From Betaproteobacteria bacterium (GTDB taxonomy: Bacteria > Pseudomonadota > Gammaproteobacteria > Burkholderiales > CAIKXV01), in assembly GCA_947458835.1 (NCBI GenBank), contig CANHBC010000017.1:1-33728 (forward strand): a DNA stretch of 33,728 bases. The letters are read 5' to 3'. The notes under the pieces were generated by a model. The model was not told the DNA's origin. It saw only the letters and a list, made by a program, of their open reading frames with translations, and searched no databases. This document shows positions 1 through 8,913 of this stretch, piece after piece. A program made the translations under genes and the position numbers. Each line of letters opens with the position of its first letter. Within the stretch, counting starts at the first letter, position 1.

Positions 1-116
1 GCTCCTTAGCCGAACACGGCTACGTGACCCCGACCCCGATCCAAGCCCAGGCCATCCCTGTCATCATGGGACGTAAGGATCTCATCGTCGCCGCCCGCGC
101 CGCCAGCGGAAGCTGA
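1..116 (+). pseudogene. DEAD-box RNA helicase fragment (RhlE-like Q motif), cut by window edge
   Basis: Reading from base 3 gives a 37-residue peptide ending at a TGA at 114-116. It contains EHGYVTPTPIQAQAIPVIMG, the Q-motif region of RhlE/DbpA-type DEAD-box helicases, followed by the family's RDL-like step (RKDLIVAA). The P-loop that should follow (AxTGxGKT) is degraded to ARAASGS and then the stop, so the ATP-binding lysine and everything after it are missing. The gene start lies outside the window. The rest of a helicase (DEAD, SAT and HRIGR motifs) is not found downstream in any frame before ctaD. I infer a truncated relic. A sequencing or assembly artefact, or a breakpoint left by a rearrangement upstream of ctaD, is also possible. 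Confidence 0.72.
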
Positions 117-194
117 CCGGTCGCCCAGTCCATACCCAGAACACCCGAATACCGCGCTGTACCCGGAACACCAGGCATTCCACGGAGACGAGAC

Positions 195-1781
195 ATGCAG
201 GCCACCCATTCCCATCCGGCCGTCCATGACCATGGCGCACACGCCCAGCCGACCGGGCTGATGCGCTGGATCACGACGACCAACCACAAGGACATCGGCA
301 CGATGTACCTGTGGTTCAGCTTCACGATGTTCCTGGTCGGCGGCATCCTCGCGCTCATGCTGCGCACCGAGCTGTTCCAGCCGGGCCTGCAGGTGGTCGA
401 GCCGGAGGTGTTCAACCAGCTGACCACGATGCACGGCGTGATCATGGTGTTCGGCGCGATCATGCCGGCCTTCGTCGGCTTCGCGAACTGGATGATCCCG
501 CTGCAGATCGGCGCGGCCGACATGGCCTTCGCGCGGATGAACAACTGGAGCTTCTGGTTGCTGCCCCCGGCCGCGCTGCTGCTCGTGATCTCGTTCTTCG
601 TGCCCGGCGGCGCCGCCGCTGGCGGATGGACGCTCTACCCGCCGCTGTCGGTGCAGATGGGCCCCGGCATGGATCTCGCGATCTTCGCCCTGCACATCCT
701 CGGCGCCTCCTCGATCATGGGCTCGATCAACATCGTGACCACGATCCTGAACATGCGCGCGCCCGGCATGACGCTGATGAAGATGCCGCTGTTCTGCTGG
801 ACCTGGCTGATCACCGCCTACCTGCTGATCGCCGTGATGCCGGTGCTCGCGGGCGCGATCACCATGATCCTGACCGACCGCCATTTCGATACCCACTTCT
901 TCAATGCAGCCGGCGGCGGCGACCCGGTGCTGTTCCAGCACGTGTTCTGGTTCTTCGGGCACCCCGAGGTCTACATCATGATCCTGCCGGCGTTCGGCAT
1001 CGTGTCGGAGATCATCCCGGCCTTCGCGCGCAAGCCGCTGTTCGGCTACACCTCGATGGTGTACGCCACCTCGTCGATCGCGATCCTGTCGTTCATCGTA
1101 TGGGCGCACCACATGTTCACCGTCGGCATGCCGGCGACGGCCCAGCTGTTCTTCATGTACGCGACGATGCTCATCGCAGTGCCCACGGGCGTGAAGGTGT
1201 TCAACTGGGTGGCGACCATGTGGAAGGGGTCGATGACCTTCGAGACCCCGATGCTGTTCGCCTGCGGCTTCATCTTCGTGTTCACCATGGGCGGCTTCAC
1301 CGGCCTGATCCTGGCGATCACCCCGATCGACATCCAGCTGCACGACACCTACTTCGTGGTGGCGCACTTCCACTACGTGCTGGTGGCCGGCTCGCTGTTC
1401 GCGCTGTTCGCCGGCGTCTACTACTGGCTGCCGAAGTGGACCGGCCACATGTACAACGAGACGCTCGGCAAGGCGCACTTCTGGCTGTCGGTGATCTTCT
1501 TCAACGTCACCTTCTTCGTGCAGCACTTCCTCGGCCTGGCCGGGATGCCGCGGCGGGTGCCTGACTACGCGCTGCAGTTCGCCGACTTCAACATGATCTC
1601 GACGATCGGCGCCTTCGGCTTCGGCCTGACCCAGCTGCTGTTCCTCTATATCATCGTGAGCTGTATCCGCGGTGGCGAGAAGGCGGCAGACAAGCCCTGG
1701 GAAGGCGCACAGGGCCTCGAGTGGACGGTGCCTTCCCCGGCCCCGCATCACACCTTCGAGACCCCGCCGGTGGTTCGCTGA
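195..1781 (+). CDS. ctaD: Cytochrome c oxidase subunit I (aa3 type)
   Basis: Catalytic subunit of the respiratory heme-copper oxidase in the inner membrane. It reduces O2 to water and pumps protons. The 528 residues cover the full 12-helix core. Visible ligands are H80 and H393 for heme a, H391 for heme a3, and H256, H305 and H306 for CuB, with Y260 of the HPEVY motif as the His-Tyr cross-link. E258, D109 (AADMAF) and K334 (TGVKVFN) mark the D and K proton channels of an A-type oxidase. GGAG at 184-187 lies 7 bases before the ATG. It starts the run ctaD - small protein - ctaG - ctaE. Oddly, subunit II (ctaC), normally immediately upstream, is not there; a helicase fragment is. Identification is secure. 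Confidence 0.98.
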   Translation: MQATHSHPAVHDHGAHAQPTGLMRWITTTNHKDIGTMYLWFSFTMFLVGGILALMLRTELFQPGLQVVEPEVFNQLTTMHGVIMVFGAIMPAFVGFANWMIPLQIGAADMAFARMNNWSFWLLPPAALLLVISFFVPGGAAAGGWTLYPPLSVQMGPGMDLAIFALHILGASSIMGSINIVTTILNMRAPGMTLMKMPLFCWTWLITAYLLIAVMPVLAGAITMILTDRHFDTHFFNAAGGGDPVLFQHVFWFFGHPEVYIMILPAFGIVSEIIPAFARKPLFGYTSMVYATSSIAILSFIVWAHHMFTVGMPATAQLFFMYATMLIAVPTGVKVFNWVATMWKGSMTFETPMLFACGFIFVFTMGGFTGLILAITPIDIQLHDTYFVVAHFHYVLVAGSLFALFAGVYYWLPKWTGHMYNETLGKAHFWLSVIFFNVTFFVQHFLGLAGMPRRVPDYALQFADFNMISTIGAFGFGLTQLLFLYIIVSCIRGGEKAADKPWEGAQGLEWTVPSPAPHHTFETPPVVR

Positions 1782-1807
1782 CGCTCCGCCATCGCCCCGG
1801 ATCTGCC

Positions 1808-1957
1808 ATGGCCAGTGTCGATCTAGACAGCCTGCCCCCCGCCGAACGCCAGCGCATCCAGCGACGTAACGCGGTGCGTACGGCGCTCGTGCTGGCGGCG
1901 GCAGCGGTGATGGTGTTCGGCTTCTACATCTGGCAGGTATCGAGGATCTCCGCCTGA
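1808..1957 (+). CDS. Cytochrome oxidase small assembly protein (49 aa)
   Basis: A 49-residue protein with a charged N-terminus (SLPPAERQRIQRRNAVRTA) and one membrane helix at about residues 26-44 (LVLAAAAVMVFGFYIW). Small single-span proteins of this type sit between ctaD and ctaG in many Betaproteobacteria and are annotated as cytochrome oxidase small assembly proteins; their exact job is not settled. The stop codon TGA (1955-1957) shares its last base with the ctaG start, so translation is probably coupled. The gap to ctaD is 26 bases. The assignment rests on position, length and topology rather than on a catalytic motif. Confidence 0.82.
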   Translation: MASVDLDSLPPAERQRIQRRNAVRTALVLAAAAVMVFGFYIWQVSRISA

Positions 1958-2613
1958 TGATCGAGCGCGCAGCCCAGCCGCCAGCGTCGCCGGCGGACGC
2001 ATCCACCGGGGCCTCCGTGGTCGCGGACAACCGCGTCACGCTGCGCAAGCTGCTGGTGGTCACCGCGATGATGTTCGGCTTCGGCTTCGCGCTCGTGCCG
2101 TTCTACGAGAAGCTGTGCGAGGTCACCGGCATCAACCGGATCGTCAAGCGCGACGACCACCAGCCGGCCAACACTCAGGTCGACACCAGCCGCAGCGTCA
2201 CCGTCGAGTTCGATGCCAACCTGCGCAGTAACCTGCCGTGGACGTTCAAGCCCCTCGAGGGCAGCCTGAAGGTCCACCCCGGCGAGATCGGCACCGTCAT
2301 CTACGAGGTGTCCAACGTGGCGGGCCGGGCAGTCACCGGCCAGGCCATACCGAGCTACGGCCCGATGCTCGCAGGGCAGTTCTTCCGCAAGATCGAGTGC
2401 TTCTGCTTCGACAAGCAGGAACTCGCCGCCGGCGAGACGCGCCAGATGCCGATCGCCTTCGTGGTCGATCCGTCGTTGCCGGCCGATGTGAATACAATCA
2501 CCCTGTCGTTCACCTTCTTCGAGGTGGCCGGCCGTTCCCAGGCAGGCAGCAGCCCGCTGGCGACGGCCTCCGCCCCGGCGACGGTAGCGGCACCGCAATC
2601 GAAGATCCAGTAG
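1957..2613 (+). CDS. ctaG: Cytochrome c oxidase assembly protein CtaG/Cox11 (copper delivery to CuB)
   Basis: A 218-residue membrane-anchored copper chaperone of the Cox11 family that delivers Cu(I) to the CuB site of subunit I. There is one N-terminal membrane helix (about residues 31-49), then the conserved FYEKLCEVTG segment with C54, and a periplasmic beta-sandwich domain. That domain carries the copper-binding ECFCF motif with C148 and C150. The family hallmarks PAGE (here AAGE) and the downstream MPIAFVVDP are also present. GAGGA at 1942-1946 is a usable ribosome site inside the preceding small gene, which overlaps this start by one base. It lies between subunits I and III, as in other alpha- and betaproteobacterial oxidase operons. 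Confidence 0.96.
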   Translation: MIERAAQPPASPADASTGASVVADNRVTLRKLLVVTAMMFGFGFALVPFYEKLCEVTGINRIVKRDDHQPANTQVDTSRSVTVEFDANLRSNLPWTFKPLEGSLKVHPGEIGTVIYEVSNVAGRAVTGQAIPSYGPMLAGQFFRKIECFCFDKQELAAGETRQMPIAFVVDPSLPADVNTITLSFTFFEVAGRSQAGSSPLATASAPATVAAPQSKIQ

Positions 2614-2641
2614 AGACCCCCAGGGTCCAACGGAGTTGCCC

Positions 2642-3511
2642 ATGAGCCAGTCGGCCACCGCTAACACCAGCACCGCCCCCTACTATTTCGTGCCGCAGCC
2701 CTCGACCTGGCCGATCTTCGGGTCGTTCGCCCTGTTCTTCATGGCGCTGGGCACCACGCTGTGGATGAACGACATCAGCTGGGGCAAGTACTTGCTGATC
2801 GGCGGCCTGTGCGTCCTGTTCTACATGATGTTCGGCTGGTTCGGCAGCGTGATCCGCGAGAGCGAGGGCGGGCTCTACAGCAAGCGCGTCGATGTCTCGT
2901 TCCGCTGGTCGATGAGCTGGTTCATCTTCTCCGAGGTGATGTTCTTCGCCGCCTTCTTCGGCGCGCTGTTCTACATGCGGGTGATCTCGGTCCCTGACCT
3001 CGGCAGCGTCGACGGCCGGCTGCTGTGGCCCGAGTTCACCGCGGGCTGGCCGCTCGCCGGCCCTGGCATCAAGGAGTCGTTCGAGACCATCCCGGCGTTC
3101 GGCCTGCCTGCGATCAACACGATGCTGCTGCTGACTTCGGGCATCACGATCACGTTGGCGCACTGGGCGCTGATCGCCAACAACCGTACCGCGCTCGTGC
3201 GCTGGATGATCGCCACGATCGCGCTGGGTACGGTCTTCCTGTTCGTGCAGGGCTTCGAGTACGTGCACGCCTGGCGCGACCTGAACCTTCAGCTCGACAC
3301 CGGCGCCTATGGCGCGACGTTCTTCATGCTGACCGGCTTCCACGGCTTCCACGTGACGATCGGCACCATCATGCTGATCGTCATCACCCTCCGTTGCGCG
3401 AAGGGGCACTTCACGCCCGAGAACCACTTCGGTTTCGAGGGCGTGGCCTGGTACTGGCACTTCGTCGACGTCGTCTGGCTGCTGCTGTTCGTGGTCGTCT
3501 ACGCCCTGTAA
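2642..3511 (+). CDS. ctaE: Cytochrome c oxidase subunit III
   Basis: A 289-residue, seven-helix subunit that binds subunit I and stabilises proton uptake through the D pathway. Diagnostic stretches are RWSMSWFIFSEVMFFAAFFG around residues 89-108, with the conserved glutamate E98, then GFHGFHVTIGTIML and the C-terminal HFGFEGVAWYWHFVDVVWL. The ATG at 2642 is chosen because GGAG (2632-2635) lies 6 bases upstream; a TTG at 2636 in the same frame overlaps that site. It follows ctaG by 28 bases. The DUF2970 gene often found between ctaG and ctaE in relatives is missing here. A GC-rich hairpin follows the stop codon. Confidence 0.97.
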   Translation: MSQSATANTSTAPYYFVPQPSTWPIFGSFALFFMALGTTLWMNDISWGKYLLIGGLCVLFYMMFGWFGSVIRESEGGLYSKRVDVSFRWSMSWFIFSEVMFFAAFFGALFYMRVISVPDLGSVDGRLLWPEFTAGWPLAGPGIKESFETIPAFGLPAINTMLLLTSGITITLAHWALIANNRTALVRWMIATIALGTVFLFVQGFEYVHAWRDLNLQLDTGAYGATFFMLTGFHGFHVTIGTIMLIVITLRCAKGHFTPENHFGFEGVAWYWHFVDVVWLLLFVVVYAL

Positions 3512-3575
3512 CACCGATCGACGCCCTTCGCCGGCTTGGCCGCGAAGGCGCCCTGGCAGGGTCGAAGGCAGTGCC

Positions 3576-3599
3576 CGCGGGCCGGCGTACCGGCCCGCG
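3576..3599. terminator. GC-rich hairpin between convergent ctaE and DUF2909 genes
   Basis: Perfect inverted repeat CGCGGGCCGG - CGTA - CCGGCCCGCG (10-bp arms, 4-base loop). It lies in the 174-base gap between the 3' ends of ctaE (plus strand) and the DUF2909 gene (minus strand). The position suits a shared bidirectional transcription stop. There is no following T-run, so it is not a textbook intrinsic terminator. Confidence 0.5.
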
Positions 3600-3685
3600 T
3601 CCCTCCCGGGGGTGTATTCACCCCGTCCCGCTCGCCCGCGCAAGCTGCGTCGGGCCCCGCCGCAGTCGCGCCGGCGCGGAAATCG

Positions 3686-3889
3686 CTACGGGGCAGAGCC
3701 GCGAAGCGTGATCAGCCCGCTGAAATGCGCGAGCATCAGCAAGGCGAAGAGCAGCACCGAGAGGCCGATGCGCAACGTGAGCGCACGCACGGTGCGGGTC
3801 GAGTTGCCCCTGTCGCTGAACAGGTAGAACAGGGCTGATCCGAGGCTCGCCAGGATCAGCACCAGGAATCCGACGATCAGGATCTTCAT
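3686..3889 (-). CDS. Twin transmembrane protein, DUF2909 family
   Basis: A 67-residue protein with two predicted membrane helices (about residues 2-23 and 39-60) separated by a short polar loop containing SDRGNSTRTVRALTLRI. Its length, topology and position between ctaE and SURF1 match the DUF2909 'twin transmembrane' family found in betaproteobacterial oxidase loci. Its biochemical role is unknown; a part in oxidase assembly is inferred from context only. It reads against the operon. Its ATG (3889-3887) overlaps the annotated SURF1 ATG (3888-3890) head to head, so either the SURF1 start lies further downstream or its transcript comes from within this gene. The ribosome site is weak. Confidence 0.78.
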   Translation of the reverse strand: MKILIVGFLVLILASLGSALFYLFSDRGNSTRTVRALTLRIGLSVLLFALLMLAHFSGLITLRGSAP

Positions 3890-4766
3890 GTCAATGCCCG
3901 GTAATGGAACAGGCAGTCTAGCGGATGCGGCCCTGCGACCTGCGGCGCCGACGACTGTCCCTGTAACGGCTGGGGTCGGTCAGCGCCGATTCAGGCCAGA
4001 ATGGATCCCGACGCTGGTGCTGGTCGCGGTGCTTGCGCTCACGCTGTCGGCCGGGCGCTGGCAGCTTGACCGTGCGGCCTACAAGGTGTCGCTGCAGCAG
4101 CGGATCGACTCGGCGGCCGCCGCACCGGCGGTATCGGTGCAGACGGGCATCAGTGGGGATCTGGCGGCGCTGGCCTGGCATCCGATCGAGGCGACCGGGC
4201 AGTTCGACGCAGGGCGCACGGTGTTCCTGGATAACCGGCTGCGCGACGGGGTACCCGGCTACGAAGTGCTGGTGCCGCTGCGCCTGTCCGGCAGCGACCG
4301 CGTGCTGCTCGTGAACCGCGGCTGGGTCGCCGCACCGCGCGCCCGCGAAAGCCTGCCGCAGGTCGACACGCCCTCGGGTGAGGTCCGGGTCGCCGGGCTT
4401 GGCTTCGTGCCGAGCGGACGCTTCATGGAGCTGCGCGCCGACACCGACGATGCGCGGCGGTGGCAGAACTGGACGATCGAGCGTGCACGGGAGCGCTGGG
4501 GTGTCGACCTGCTGCCGGTAGCGATGCTGCAGTCGGCCCCGGCCGAGGGCAGCGGTGCCGGTACCGGCAGTGCCGACGCGCTCGCGCGCAACTGGCCACG
4601 GCCGGACGTGGGCATCGACAAGCACCGCGGCTACGCATTGCAATGGTTCAGCTTCGCCGGCATTGGCTTCATCGTCTGGCTGGTGCTCAGCCTGCGCCGT
4701 GTGCCGCCCGGCGCCTCGCCATCGGGGGCGCCGGCTGACCCCGCCACGCGCGGGAGCGCCCGATGA
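3888..4766 (+). CDS. SURF1 family cytochrome oxidase assembly protein
   Basis: Inner-membrane assembly factor (Surf1/Shy1 family) that helps insert or retain heme a in subunit I. The 292 residues have the usual hairpin-like architecture. A first helix at about residues 40-55 runs into the GRWQLDRAAYK signature (56-66). A periplasmic domain carries VNRGWV (142-147), and a second helix at 252-269 follows HRGYALQWFSFA, with H246. The N-terminal 35 residues are poorly conserved and the start is uncertain: ATG at 3888 or 3894, with AGGA at 3879-3882. The last four bases (ATGA) overlap the next gene. The region from SURF1 to ctaA is tightly packed and is probably one transcript. Confidence 0.92.
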   Translation: MSMPGNGTGSLADAALRPAAPTTVPVTAGVGQRRFRPEWIPTLVLVAVLALTLSAGRWQLDRAAYKVSLQQRIDSAAAAPAVSVQTGISGDLAALAWHPIEATGQFDAGRTVFLDNRLRDGVPGYEVLVPLRLSGSDRVLLVNRGWVAAPRARESLPQVDTPSGEVRVAGLGFVPSGRFMELRADTDDARRWQNWTIERARERWGVDLLPVAMLQSAPAEGSGAGTGSADALARNWPRPDVGIDKHRGYALQWFSFAGIGFIVWLVLSLRRVPPGASPSGAPADPATRGSAR

Positions 4767-5398
4767 AGCTGTCACCCGGGTTGCGTCGCAAGCTGCCGCT
4801 GATCGTGCTGGTGCTCGTCTGCGCGACGCCGGCCTTGGGGCCGTACCTGCTGTGGTTCTTCTGGAAGCCGGGCGAGTACAGCAACTACGGCGAACTGGTG
4901 CAGGCGGTGGTGCTGCCGCCGGTGTCGCTCGAACCGCTGCTGCCACCCTTGGCGACGGAGGCCGCTACCGGCGGCGCGCCGCTGCCGGCCACCGCCCCGG
5001 CCACGCCGGGCCCGCAGACGCTGCGTGGCAAGTGGTTCCTGGTGATGGTCGATGGCGCCCAGTGCGACGAGCGCTGCGAGCGCAAGATCTGGCAGCTGCG
5101 CCAGTTGCGTACGGTGCAGGGCAAGGAAATGGAGCGTGTCGAGCGCGTCTGGCTGGTGGACGATCGCGGCGAACCCGCCGAGCGCCTGCGCGAGCCCTAT
5201 GCTGGCACCTGGATCGTCCGCCAACCCGATCCGGCCCTGCTGCAGGCCTTGCCCGTGCAGCCGGGCGCGAACCTGCGCGACCACATCTGGCTGGTCGATC
5301 CGCTCGGCAATCTGATGATGCGCTACCCGCCGGACGCAGATCCCGCGCGCATCCGCAAGGACATGAACCGGCTGCTCAAGTACTCGAGGATCGGATGA
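4763..5398 (+). CDS. SCO-like membrane-anchored thioredoxin-fold protein
   Basis: A 211-residue protein with one N-terminal helix (about residues 10-33), a proline/alanine-rich linker (50-85) and a periplasmic domain that resembles SCO1/SenC copper chaperones. It has a CDERC motif (C101, C105, the SCO CxxxC spacing) just after a beta strand (GKWFLVMVDG). It also has a later histidine, H174, in DHIWLVDPLGNLMMRYP, which aligns with the SCO copper-binding histidine before 'lvDP.G'. Related genes in betaproteobacteria sit between SURF1 and ctaA and are usually labelled hypothetical. From motif and context I infer copper handling or thiol chemistry for CuA or CuB. ATGA overlap with SURF1; 1-base overlap with ctaA. 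Confidence 0.75.
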   Translation: MKLSPGLRRKLPLIVLVLVCATPALGPYLLWFFWKPGEYSNYGELVQAVVLPPVSLEPLLPPLATEAATGGAPLPATAPATPGPQTLRGKWFLVMVDGAQCDERCERKIWQLRQLRTVQGKEMERVERVWLVDDRGEPAERLREPYAGTWIVRQPDPALLQALPVQPGANLRDHIWLVDPLGNLMMRYPPDADPARIRKDMNRLLKYSRIG

Positions 5399-6474
5399 TG
5401 TACAGGAAACTCCTGCTGCTCGCCCCGCTGCTGACGCTGATCGTCGTCGTCGTCGGTGCATACACCCGGCTGACCGACTCCGGGCTGGGCTGCCCCGACT
5501 GGCCAGGCTGCTACGGCCAGCTCACCGCGCCCGACACTCCGGCCGAGATCGCGCGTGCCGGCGAGCGCTTCCCGGGGCTCGAGATCGATCCGCTGAAGGG
5601 CTGGATCGAGATGATCCACCGCTACCTCGCCGGCACGCTGGGTCTGCTGATCCTGTCGCTGGCGGTGATCGCGTGGCGCAACCGGCTGCGTTCGGTACCC
5701 GGGCAGCCGCGGCTGCCCGGCAGCGATGCGCACTGGCTGGGCACCGGGCTGCTCGTACTGCTGATGGTGCAGGCACTGCTCGGCAAGTTCACGGTGACGC
5801 TGCTGCTCAAGCCGGGCATCGTCACGCTGCACCTGCTCGGTGGCATGCTGATCCTCTCGGTCCTGTTCCGGATGGCGATCGGCGAGTACGTCGACCGTGG
5901 CGCCGTGGCGGTCGCACGCGCGGCCCGGCTGGCGCCCTGGGTCGCCCTCGGCATCGGACTGCTGATCGTCCAGATCGTGCTGGGTGGCTGGGTCAGCACC
6001 AACTATGCGGCGCTGACCTGTCTCGACTTCCCCACCTGCCACGGTACCTTCCTGCCATCGATGGACTTCCAGCACGGGTTCCACGTGCTGCGCGAACTCG
6101 GCGAGGCGCCCGATGGCTCGCCGCTGTCCCATGAATCGCTGAACGCGATCCAGTGGACGCACCGGGTCGGTGCCCTGGTGATCACCGCCTACCTCGGTAC
6201 CCTGGGACTGATCGCGTGGCGCATCCCCGGCGTGTCGGCCGCGGCCGTCGCGATGCTGGTGCTGCTGGCCGCACAGGTCACGATCGGCATCCTGAACGTC
6301 GTATGGCTACTGCCGCTGTGGCTGGCGACGCTGCACAACCTCGGGGCGGCCCTGCTGCTTTGCTCCGTCGTGATGCTAAAATTCACGGTCACCCGCCCTG
6401 CCGGCGTCGATGTGCGCACCGGCCAGGCCGCCGGCCAGGGTGACAAGGGGTCGGCGCGTGCCGTTCACGCCTGA
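5398..6474 (+). CDS. ctaA: Heme A synthase (COX15/CtaA)
   Basis: An eight-helix inner-membrane enzyme of 358 residues that oxidises the C8 methyl of heme O to the formyl group of heme A. Four heme-ligand histidines are visible in two repeats: H74 (EMIHRYLAG), H145 (TLHLLGG), H255 (QWTHRVGAL) and H313 ([10 protein letters not shown]). Two cysteine pairs in the periplasmic loops are present: C32/C38 (GCPDWPGC) and C208/C214 (CLDFPTC). GAGGA at 5386-5390 is 7 bases from the ATG at 5398; an ATG at 5395 is also in frame. The start overlaps the preceding stop codon. ctaB follows after 77 bases. Confidence 0.96.
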   Translation: MYRKLLLLAPLLTLIVVVVGAYTRLTDSGLGCPDWPGCYGQLTAPDTPAEIARAGERFPGLEIDPLKGWIEMIHRYLAGTLGLLILSLAVIAWRNRLRSVPGQPRLPGSDAHWLGTGLLVLLMVQALLGKFTVTLLLKPGIVTLHLLGGMLILSVLFRMAIGEYVDRGAVAVARAARLAPWVALGIGLLIVQIVLGGWVSTNYAALTCLDFPTCHGTFLPSMDFQHGFHVLRELGEAPDGSPLSHESLNAIQWTHRVGALVITAYLGTLGLIAWRIPGVSAAAVAMLVLLAAQVTIGILNVVWLLPLWLATLHNLGAALLLCSVVMLKFTVTRPAGVDVRTGQAAGQGDKGSARAVHA

Positions 6475-6551
6475 CCCGCACGACCACCCGCCCGGGCCAT
6501 CTGCGCGCCGGCGAACCGCTTCCCGCGGTTGAAGCAGACGAGACCCGATCG

Positions 6552-7451
6552 ATGTCCCAGACCCTCGCCCTGAACGGCGGCACCCTGCGCCAGTTCTTCG
6601 AACTGACCAAGCCGCGCGTGGTGTCGCTGATCGTGTTCACCGCGGTGATCGGCATGTTCCTGGCGACCCAGCCCGGGACGTTGCCGCCGCTGTCTCCGGT
6701 GCTGTTCGCGACGATCGGCATTGCGCTGGTCGCAGGCGCTGCCGCCGCGGTCAACTGCCTGATCGAACAGAAGATCGATGCGGTCATGGCGCGCACGCGG
6801 GGCCGCCCGCTGCCCAGCGGCAACGTCAATTCGCTGCAGACGCTGGTCTTCGCCGGCCTGGTGGGCGGCGTCGGCCTGCTGGTGCTGCACAACCTGGTGA
6901 ACACCCTGACGATGTGGCTCACGCTCGCCACCTTCGTCGGCTACGCGATCATCTACACCGTGGTGCTCAAGCCGCTGACCCCGCAGAACATCGTGATCGG
7001 CGGGGCGTCCGGCGCGATGCCGCCGGTGCTCGGCTGGGCGGCCATCACCGGCGAGGTATCGCCGGCGGCGCTGGTGCTGTTCCTGATCATCTTCGCCTGG
7101 ACGCCGCCGCACTTCTGGGCGCTCGCGCTGTATCGCAAGCACGAATACGCGAAGGCTGGCATCCCGATGCTGCCGGTGACCCATGGCGACCGCTTCACGC
7201 TGCTGTCGGTCCTGCTCTACACGGTGATCCTGTTCGCCTGCTCGCTGCTGCCCTTTGCCATCCGCATGAGCGGCTGGCTGTACATGGCCTCGGCGGTGGT
7301 GCTGGGTGGGGTGTTCCTCTGGTATGCATGGCGGCTGTACACCAACTACAGCGACTGGCTCGCGCGGCGGACCTTCCGCTACTCGATCCTGTACCTGACG
7401 CTGATCTTTGCCGCCCTGCTGCTGGACCACTACGCGCCCTGGAACTACTAG
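6552..7451 (+). CDS. ctaB: Heme O synthase (protoheme IX farnesyltransferase)
   Basis: A UbiA-superfamily membrane prenyltransferase of 299 residues that adds a farnesyl group to protoheme to give heme O, the substrate of CtaA. The first Asp-rich motif is N68-x3-E72-x3-D76 followed by [11 protein letters not shown]. The NxxxExxxD form is common in betaproteobacterial CtaB. The second cytoplasmic loop has the [20 protein letters not shown] segment and the downstream [10 protein letters not shown] motif with its conserved histidine. Nine hydrophobic helices can be traced. It is the last cta gene. From memory, relatives have sco1 and then rpoH next; here an unrelated 12.5-kb block follows. Confidence 0.96.
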   Translation: MSQTLALNGGTLRQFFELTKPRVVSLIVFTAVIGMFLATQPGTLPPLSPVLFATIGIALVAGAAAAVNCLIEQKIDAVMARTRGRPLPSGNVNSLQTLVFAGLVGGVGLLVLHNLVNTLTMWLTLATFVGYAIIYTVVLKPLTPQNIVIGGASGAMPPVLGWAAITGEVSPAALVLFLIIFAWTPPHFWALALYRKHEYAKAGIPMLPVTHGDRFTLLSVLLYTVILFACSLLPFAIRMSGWLYMASAVVLGGVFLWYAWRLYTNYSDWLARRTFRYSILYLTLIFAALLLDHYAPWNY

Positions 7452-7500
7452 AACAGCGGGGCGCACCGAAGCTGCGCAGGCAACGAGGAGGAGACGCGCG

Positions 7501-8913
7501 ATGAGCCGTACCACGGGCAAGCCCGGGCATGCCACCGAGCCGGTATCGGAACTGATGCAGGCGCTGGCATCCTACATAGCTGCGACGCCACGACGTCCGC
7601 TCCCCGCGGCGGTATCCGAGCGGGCCAAGCTGCACCTGCTCGACACGATCGCCGCGATGATCTCCGGCGCACCGCTGCTGCCAGGTCGGCGTGCGATCGA
7701 GTACGTCACCGCGATGGGCGGTACGCCCGAGGCGACGATCCTCACGACCGGCACCCGTACCAGCGCGGTCAACGCGGCGCTCGCCAACGGCATGCTCGCG
7801 CATGCCGACGAGACCGACGACGCCTACTATCTCGCGCTGGTGCACCCGGGCTGCAGCATCGTGCCGGCCGCGCTGGCGATGGCCGAGCGGCAGAAGTCGA
7901 GCGGGCGCGAACTGCTGCGTGCGATCGTCCTCGGCTACGACGTATGCGCGCGCACCTCGATGGCGCTGGGCATCGAGCATTTCCGCAGCGCCGGTCACTC
8001 CACGCACAGCTTCGGCGGTACCTTCGGTTCGGCCGCTGCGGCCGGTGCGCTGGCGCGCATCGACGTGCGCCAGGCTCGCCACCTGCTGTCGTACGCAGCG
8101 CAGCAGGCGAGCGGCCTGTCGTGCTGGGCGCGCGACGTCGAGCATGTCGAGAAGGCCTTCGACTTCGGCGGCATGCCGGCGCGCAACGGCGTGACCGCGG
8201 CGACCATGGTGGCCGCCGGCTTCACCGGCGTGGAGGACGTGTTCAGCGGCGACCGCGGCTTCCTGCACGCGTTCCAGCCGTTCATCCGGCCCCGCGAGTT
8301 CGTCAAGGGCCTGGGCTCGCGCTACGACATCCTGCAGACCGCGATCAAGCGCTGGCCCGTCGGCTATCCGATCCAGGCGCCGCTCGATGCACTCTCGACG
8401 CTGATCGACCGGCACGGCATCCGCGCCGGCGAGGTCGAGAAGGTTCACATCACGGTCGACGAGCAGGGCGCCCGCACGGTCAGCGGCCGCAAGATGTCCA
8501 ACATCAACCTGCAGCACCTGGTCGCGATCATGCTGCTCGACGGTGACATCAGCTTCGAGGCTTCGCACGACCCGTCGCGTTCGCGTGACCGCGACGTCCT
8601 CGCGCTCAAGGACAAGGTCGAGCTCGTCGGCAGTGCAGCACTGTCAAAGACGAAGACCACCCAGGCGATCGTCGAGGTCACGCTGGCCCGGCCGGCGGGA
8701 CGCTCGCGAAGCACCGTCGTGCGCCACCATACCCGCGCAGTGCTGGGAAGCGCCACCCGGCCGATGGATCGCGCTGACCTCGAGCGCAAGTGCCGGCCCC
8801 TGCTGGAGCCGGCGCTCGGAGCGCGGCGGGCAGCGTCGCTGGTCGAGGCCGTCTGGACGATCGACGGGCTCGATGACGTGCGCGCGCTGCGCCGGCTGCT
8901 CAGTCGGCCTTGA
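7501..8913 (+). CDS. MmgE/PrpD family protein
   Basis: A 470-residue member of the MmgE/PrpD fold, which includes 2-methylcitrate dehydratase, aconitate decarboxylase and many uncharacterised dehydratases or isomerases. The helical domain shows LHLLDTIAAMISG (about 43-55), ANGMLAHADETDD (about 97-109) and GYDVCAR. The second domain carries KRWPVGYPIQAPLDAL, in the place of the usual 'K.yp.c...h' segment. The substrate cannot be read from sequence. No other methylcitrate-cycle gene (prpB, prpC) is nearby, so propionate use is not supported. GAGGAG lies about 8 bases before the ATG. The 3' end overlaps the convergent receptor gene by 14 bases. Confidence 0.86.
   Translation: MSRTTGKPGHATEPVSELMQALASYIAATPRRPLPAAVSERAKLHLLDTIAAMISGAPLLPGRRAIEYVTAMGGTPEATILTTGTRTSAVNAALANGMLAHADETDDAYYLALVHPGCSIVPAALAMAERQKSSGRELLRAIVLGYDVCARTSMALGIEHFRSAGHSTHSFGGTFGSAAAAGALARIDVRQARHLLSYAAQQASGLSCWARDVEHVEKAFDFGGMPARNGVTAATMVAAGFTGVEDVFSGDRGFLHAFQPFIRPREFVKGLGSRYDILQTAIKRWPVGYPIQAPLDALSTLIDRHGIRAGEVEKVHITVDEQGARTVSGRKMSNINLQHLVAIMLLDGDISFEASHDPSRSRDRDVLALKDKVELVGSAALSKTKTTQAIVEVTLARPAGRSRSTVVRHHTRAVLGSATRPMDRADLERKCRPLLEPALGARRAASLVEAVWTIDGLDDVRALRRLLSRP

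Noticed and set aside
6-2063. 685-codon open frame on the minus strand opposite ctaD
   Set aside because: Same low-complexity signature, with the conserved ctaD on the other strand. Shadow.
7501-8913. Assigning the PrpD-like gene as 2-methylcitrate dehydratase (prpD)
   Set aside because: No methylcitrate-cycle neighbours, and the family is functionally diverse; only the family name is supported.
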